NCBI RefSeq assembly: GCF_016124105.1
Contig: NZ_JADGMQ010000001.1
Location: 124,001 to 188,000 of the forward strand
DNA: 64,000 nt
Origin: Aquamicrobium zhengzhouense
GTDB taxonomy: Bacteria; Pseudomonadota; Alphaproteobacteria; Rhizobiales; Rhizobiaceae
Direction of reading: 5' to 3'
How positions within the stretch are numbered: position 1 is the stretch's first letter; each line of letters opens with the position of its first letter. Below the pieces are notes generated by a model that saw nothing but the letters and a program-made list of their open reading frames with translations, had not been told where the DNA came from and did no database searches. The translations under genes and the position numbers were made by a program. Positions 60,483 to 64,000 of the stretch are shown one piece after another.

Positions 60483-60816
60483 ACGGCGCGTTGGCAAGCA
60501 CTTTGGTGATTGGTCGCCATCAGCGGCGGCCACGACCGAATGAGGGGCAGCGCTGCAGTTCGGCCAAGTGGCTAATGTGCCAGCTCGTTAACGGTGATTT
60601 CGAATTCCGCCTGACCTCTAAAAAACCTCCATATATCTACTGTAAATATCGCCTCGGTCTTCAATGCTCCGTTCGACTCCTGCCGAACTCGGACGGTCTT
60701 GAGCGGATGAAGGGCAAAAGAGATATCGTCGATGTTGGCGATGGCGATTGGCAGTGGTGAGGCGCGGTGCGGGGGGGCACCGAGGCCAGCAATATAATCC
60801 CCGGGAGAATTAGCTG
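60483..60816. other. Gap before ugd, 334 bp, with a doubtful small frame
   Basis: An in-frame ATG at 60479 overlaps the sugar-transferase stop (ATGA) and opens a 93-residue frame to 60760 (MNGALASTLVIGRH...). It has no known family and an Arg/Gln-rich N-terminal third. The coupling is suggestive, but no Shine-Dalgarno or similarity supports it. The ugd ribosome site (GGGAGA) lies at the end of the gap. Otherwise I see nothing. Confidence 0.35.
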
Positions 60817-62160
60817 ATGCGCATCTCAATATTGGGATCGGGTTACGTTGGGCTGGTGAGCGGAGCCTGCTTTGCCGATTTCGGCCATTTCGTCACCTGC
60901 GTTGATCTGGATGAGAAGAAGATCGAGCGCCTCAAGCGCGGTGAAATTCCGATTTACGAACCTGGGCTGGATGCACTGGTCGCGGATAATTCAGCGGCCG
61001 GCCGGCTCACATTTTCTACGGACGTTAATGCGGCGGTGGCCGATGCGGAGGTGATATTCATCGCTGTCGGAACTCCGTCGCGCCGCGGCGACGGCCACGC
61101 CGACCTTGCCTATGTCGCAAGCGCGTCCGAGATGATCGGACGCGCGATGAAGGACTTTACGGTGGTTGTGACCAAATCCACCGTGCCCGTCGGGACAGGC
61201 GATGAAGTCGAGCGTATCATCCGAAAGGTAAACCCAGCCGCAGATTTTGCTGTGGTTTCGAATCCTGAATTTCTGCGCGAGGGCGCGGCTATTGAGGATT
61301 TCAAGCGCCCTGATCGCATCGTTGTCGGTCTCGAGGATGAGCGTGCCAGACCGGTCATGGAGAGCGTTTATCGCCCGCTCTATCTCAACCAGGGACCGCT
61401 GATGTTTACCGGTCGCCGGACGGCGGAACTGATCAAATATTCCGCCAACGCCTTTCTTGCGATGAAAATCACGTTCATCAACGAGATCGCGGATTTGTGC
61501 GAAAAAGTCGGGGGCGACGTTCAGGCAGTTGCGCGAGGGATCGGCCTTGATAACCGCATCGGCTCAAAATTCCTGCATGCCGGGCCTGGCTATGGCGGAA
61601 GCTGCTTTCCGAAGGACACGCTGGCACTACTGAAGACCGGCCAGGATTACGACGTTCCGCTTCGCCTCGTGGAAGCCACGGTGTCAGTGAATGACAACCG
61701 CAAGCGCGCGATGGGACGCAAGGTGATCGCGGCCTGCGGTGGCAGCGTGCGCGACAAGACGATCGGGTTGCTCGGTCTCACTTTCAAGCCGAACACCGAT
61801 GACATGCGCGATGCGCCCTCTCTCGCGATTATCCAGACCTTGCTGGATCATGGCGCGCGGGTACGGGCCTACGATCCTGAAGGCATGGATGCCGCGCGAG
61901 CCTTGATCGAAGGGATCGAATTTGGCGCAGACGCCTATGACGTCGCAGAGGGCGCAGACTGTCTCGTCCTCGTGACCGAATGGAACCAGTTTCGCTCGCT
62001 CGATCTGTCGCGGGTAGCTTCCCTTATGAAGACCCCCCGCTTGGTCGATTTGCGCAACATCTACCGAACTGATGAAGTCGCGCGCGCCGGGATCGAATAC
62101 ACCAGCGTCGGTCGCCGGGCAGAGCTGTCCGAAATTGAAACTCAGGAAGCCGCTGAATGA
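60817..62160 (+). CDS. UDP-glucose 6-dehydrogenase
   Basis: The protein has 447 residues. The NAD motif GSGYVGLVSGACFADFGH opens the protein. The catalytic Cys is Cys263 in GPGYGGSCFPKDT. Further segments NPEFLREGAAIEDFKRPDRIV and LTFKPNTDDMRDAPSL are family marks. It oxidises UDP-glucose to UDP-glucuronate in the cytoplasm. The following epimerase overlaps by 4 bp (ATGA), so the pair makes UDP-galacturonate. Confidence 0.95.
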   Translation: MRISILGSGYVGLVSGACFADFGHFVTCVDLDEKKIERLKRGEIPIYEPGLDALVADNSAAGRLTFSTDVNAAVADAEVIFIAVGTPSRRGDGHADLAYVASASEMIGRAMKDFTVVVTKSTVPVGTGDEVERIIRKVNPAADFAVVSNPEFLREGAAIEDFKRPDRIVVGLEDERARPVMESVYRPLYLNQGPLMFTGRRTAELIKYSANAFLAMKITFINEIADLCEKVGGDVQAVARGIGLDNRIGSKFLHAGPGYGGSCFPKDTLALLKTGQDYDVPLRLVEATVSVNDNRKRAMGRKVIAACGGSVRDKTIGLLGLTFKPNTDDMRDAPSLAIIQTLLDHGARVRAYDPEGMDAARALIEGIEFGADAYDVAEGADCLVLVTEWNQFRSLDLSRVASLMKTPRLVDLRNIYRTDEVARAGIEYTSVGRRAELSEIETQEAAE

Positions 62161-63167
62161 AGTTTCTCGTTACAGGATCGGCCGGCTTTATCGGGTTTCA
62201 TCTGGCCTGTCGCCTTCTTGATCAGGGGCATGAGGTGCTCGGCTATGACGGGATGACACCTTATTATGATGTCACCCTGAAGCGATCACGCAATGAGATC
62301 CTGCTTGCTAAGCCAAACTACCAGTTTGTCGAGGCCATGCTTGAAGACAAGCCTGCTCTCGATGACGCATTCGCCAGGTTTCAAGCCGATGTGGTTGTCC
62401 ATCTGGCGGCGCAGGCGGGCGTTCGTTACGGGCTCGATCATCCGGAAAGCTACATTTCGGCGAATATAATTGGGACCCAAAATCTTTTGGAAGCGGTACG
62501 CTCGTGGCGACCAAGGCACCTCCTGATTGCCTCGACTTCTTCGGTTTATGGGGGAAATGAGGAAGTGCCGTTTTCAGAAGATGAGCGCACAGATTTTCCC
62601 GTTTCTCTTTACGCCGCGACCAAAAAGGCATGCGAGGCGTTGAGCCACTCCCATGCCCATCTCTGGAAGATCCCGACGACATGCTTCCGCTTCTTCACCG
62701 TCTACGGTACGTGGGGCCGCCCGGACATGGCGCTCTACAAATTCGTTGACCTCATCGAACGTGGAGAGCCGCTGGAGATTTACGGCATGGGCCAGATGCG
62801 CCGCGATGCGAGCTATGTCGGCGATCTGATCGAGGCGATCGTTCGCCTGACAGATTCCCCGCCTGAGGAGGGCATGCCGGTGAAGGTTGAGGGCGGCAAG
62901 GATTCGCTGTCTCCTGTAGCGCCTTGGCGAACCGTGAATATCGGCGGCGGCGAGCCGGTCCCATTGCTTGAATTCGTGGACACGATCGAGCGTCACCTTG
63001 GAAAGACGGCGCAGCGGATCATGCTGCCCATGCAAAAAGGGGATGTGGTCGAGACCTATGCGGACGCGGCGCTGCTTCGCGCGCTGACGGGTTTCGTCCC
63101 CACAACATCAATTGAAGAGACGGTGCGCAGCTTCGTCGATTGGTACCGGGAGTACAGGCGCACGTGA
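62157..63167 (+). CDS. UDP-glucuronate 4-epimerase (NAD-dependent SDR)
   Basis: The protein has 336 residues. The NAD motif GSAGFIGFHLA and the catalytic pair Tyr152/Lys156 (YAATK) are present. The sequence RFFTVYGTWGRPDMALYKF is typical of UDP-glucuronate epimerases of capsule clusters. Coupling to ugd by a 4-bp overlap strongly supports the substrate. Other UDP-hexose epimerases are similar, so the substrate is an inference. Confidence 0.92.
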   Translation: MKFLVTGSAGFIGFHLACRLLDQGHEVLGYDGMTPYYDVTLKRSRNEILLAKPNYQFVEAMLEDKPALDDAFARFQADVVVHLAAQAGVRYGLDHPESYISANIIGTQNLLEAVRSWRPRHLLIASTSSVYGGNEEVPFSEDERTDFPVSLYAATKKACEALSHSHAHLWKIPTTCFRFFTVYGTWGRPDMALYKFVDLIERGEPLEIYGMGQMRRDASYVGDLIEAIVRLTDSPPEEGMPVKVEGGKDSLSPVAPWRTVNIGGGEPVPLLEFVDTIERHLGKTAQRIMLPMQKGDVVETYADAALLRALTGFVPTTSIEETVRSFVDWYREYRRT

Positions 63168-63213
63168 ACTGACAGCATACGCATGATCGAGGAACCTACG
63201 GACGGGGGAGTTC

Positions 63214-64000
63214 GTGACCAAGACTGCGTTAATTACCGGAGTAACAGGGCAGGATGGCGCGTTTCTCGCGCGGCTTCTGCTCGACAAGGGGTACATCGTT
63301 CACGGGCTGCGGCGACGCGCGTCAACACCCAACACCAGTCGTGTAGACGGGATTTTGGACGAGTTTGGGAAAGACGGTCGTTTCGCCCTTCACTACGGCG
63401 ATATGACCGACGCCACCAACCTCATCCGGGTCATCCAGACCTGTCAGCCTGTCGAGATTTACAACCTCGCAGCGCAAAGCCATGTCCACGTCTCGTTTGC
63501 GACCCCCGAATACACCGCGAATGCGGATGCATTGGGGACGCTGAGAATGCTGGAGGCCATCCGCATCCTGGGGTTGGAGAAGACGTGCCGCTTCTATCAG
63601 GCGTCGACGTCCGAGCTCTATGGCGATGCCGCTGAGATACCGCAGCGCGAGACGACACCATTCCGGCCGAGGTCGCCCTACGCCGCCGCGAAGCTCTACG
63701 CCTACTGGACCGTGGTGAACTACCGTGAAGCTTACGGACTGCACGCCTCAAACGGGATCCTGTTCAACCATGAAAGTCCTCTGCGTGAAGAAACCTTTGT
63801 TTCCCGCAAGATCACCCGAGCGGCTGCAGCGATCAGCCTGAGGCAGCAAGATCGCCTTCGCCTTGGCAATCTGAATGCGCAGCGCGACTGGGGTCACGCG
63901 CGCGATTATGTTCACGGCATGTGGCAGATGCTGCAGCAAGATGAGCCTGGAGACTATGTATTGGCCACTGGCGTCGCGGCGAGCGTGCGAGACTTTGCGA
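63214..64000 (+). CDS. gmd: GDP-mannose 4,6-dehydratase, partial
   Basis: The gene starts at GTG 63214 (GGGGGAG close upstream) and runs off the window after 262 codons. [24 protein letters not shown], the NAD-binding start, is followed by [35 protein letters not shown] and the catalytic Tyr156/Lys160 (YAAAK). [19 protein letters not shown] and [17 protein letters not shown] are Gmd marks. It makes GDP-4-keto-6-deoxymannose, the precursor of GDP-fucose or GDP-rhamnose, for surface polysaccharide. It is 46 bp downstream of the epimerase gene. Confidence 0.95.
   Translation, partial: MTKTALITGVTGQDGAFLARLLLDKGYIVHGLRRRASTPNTSRVDGILDEFGKDGRFALHYGDMTDATNLIRVIQTCQPVEIYNLAAQSHVHVSFATPEYTANADALGTLRMLEAIRILGLEKTCRFYQASTSELYGDAAEIPQRETTPFRPRSPYAAAKLYAYWTVVNYREAYGLHASNGILFNHESPLREETFVSRKITRAAAAISLRQQDRLRLGNLNAQRDWGHARDYVHGMWQMLQQDEPGDYVLATGVAASVRDFA

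Overview
The window is about 64 kb of high-GC chromosomal DNA from an alphaproteobacterium, most likely a Rhizobiales member near Phyllobacteriaceae/Mesorhizobium. This rests on gene content and order: bamE / CBP3-like chaperone / DUF177 / plsX / fabH / ihfA / merR followed by tRNA-Pro, an ATP12 chaperone, a DUF1127 micro-protein, an entericidin, and ExoY/Ugd/Gmd polysaccharide genes. I see no insertion sequence, prophage, CRISPR array or origin. Both ends cut through genes.

Region 1 (1-23 kb) concerns methylated amines and one-carbon transfer. Two dimethylglycine-dehydrogenase-type flavoproteins (1-1763, 5540-8101) flank a nitroreductase, an MscS-type channel and a small exported protein. 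They are followed by a DUF1194 protein, a GbdR-like AraC regulator and a DUF1127/LysR divergent pair. Next comes a corrinoid methyl-transfer set: a RamA-like Fe-S activator (11469-13538), a methyl-THF:corrinoid methyltransferase, a virulence-factor-family protein, DUF1638, a corrinoid protein, an MttB-family methyltransferase without pyrrolysine, and a 4Fe-4S protein. After an ECF sigma/VWA gene pair comes a stand-alone homocysteine S-methyltransferase (21907-22923). Together the homocysteine, methyl-THF and B12 modules plus the activator look like a MetH split into separate proteins. Two of the genes share a 22-bp operator (14541-14562 and 22955-22976). Four of the proteins carry Arg-rich terminal tails, while the corrinoid protein has a strongly acidic N-terminus.

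Region 2 (23-34 kb) has a small GTG-start gene with a strong terminator, an exported PF03640 protein, a class-III aminotransferase, 3-hydroxyisobutyrate dehydrogenase and isobutyryl-CoA-type dehydrogenase (valine/beta-amino-acid catabolism), a TSUP permease, and a Dpp/Opp/Gsi-type ABC importer.

Region 3 (34-50 kb) is mostly housekeeping: HtrA protease, RarA, CrcB, RluC-type pseudouridine synthase, ATP12, a beta-hydroxyacid dehydrogenase, MobB, Bcr/CflA and EamA transporters, MoaA, DUF971, BamE, the CBP3-like chaperone, DUF177, PlsX, FabH, IhfA and MerR. An unknown protein, an AT-rich spacer and tRNA-Pro(GGG) follow; the tRNA lies inside a long inverted repeat.

Region 4 (50.8-59.4 kb) is a compact CO-dehydrogenase cluster: an MHYT-LytTR regulator (CoxC/CoxH type), then coxM-S-L-D-E-F-G. 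The large subunit carries AYRCSFR, the active-site signature of form I (true aerobic) CODH. MoaA and MobB, needed for its molybdenum cofactor, lie 7-15 kb away.

Region 5 (59.7 kb to the end) starts a surface-polysaccharide locus: ExoY/WcaJ-type sugar transferase, UDP-glucose dehydrogenase, UDP-glucuronate epimerase and a GDP-mannose dehydratase cut by the window edge. An AT-rich palindrome lies upstream.
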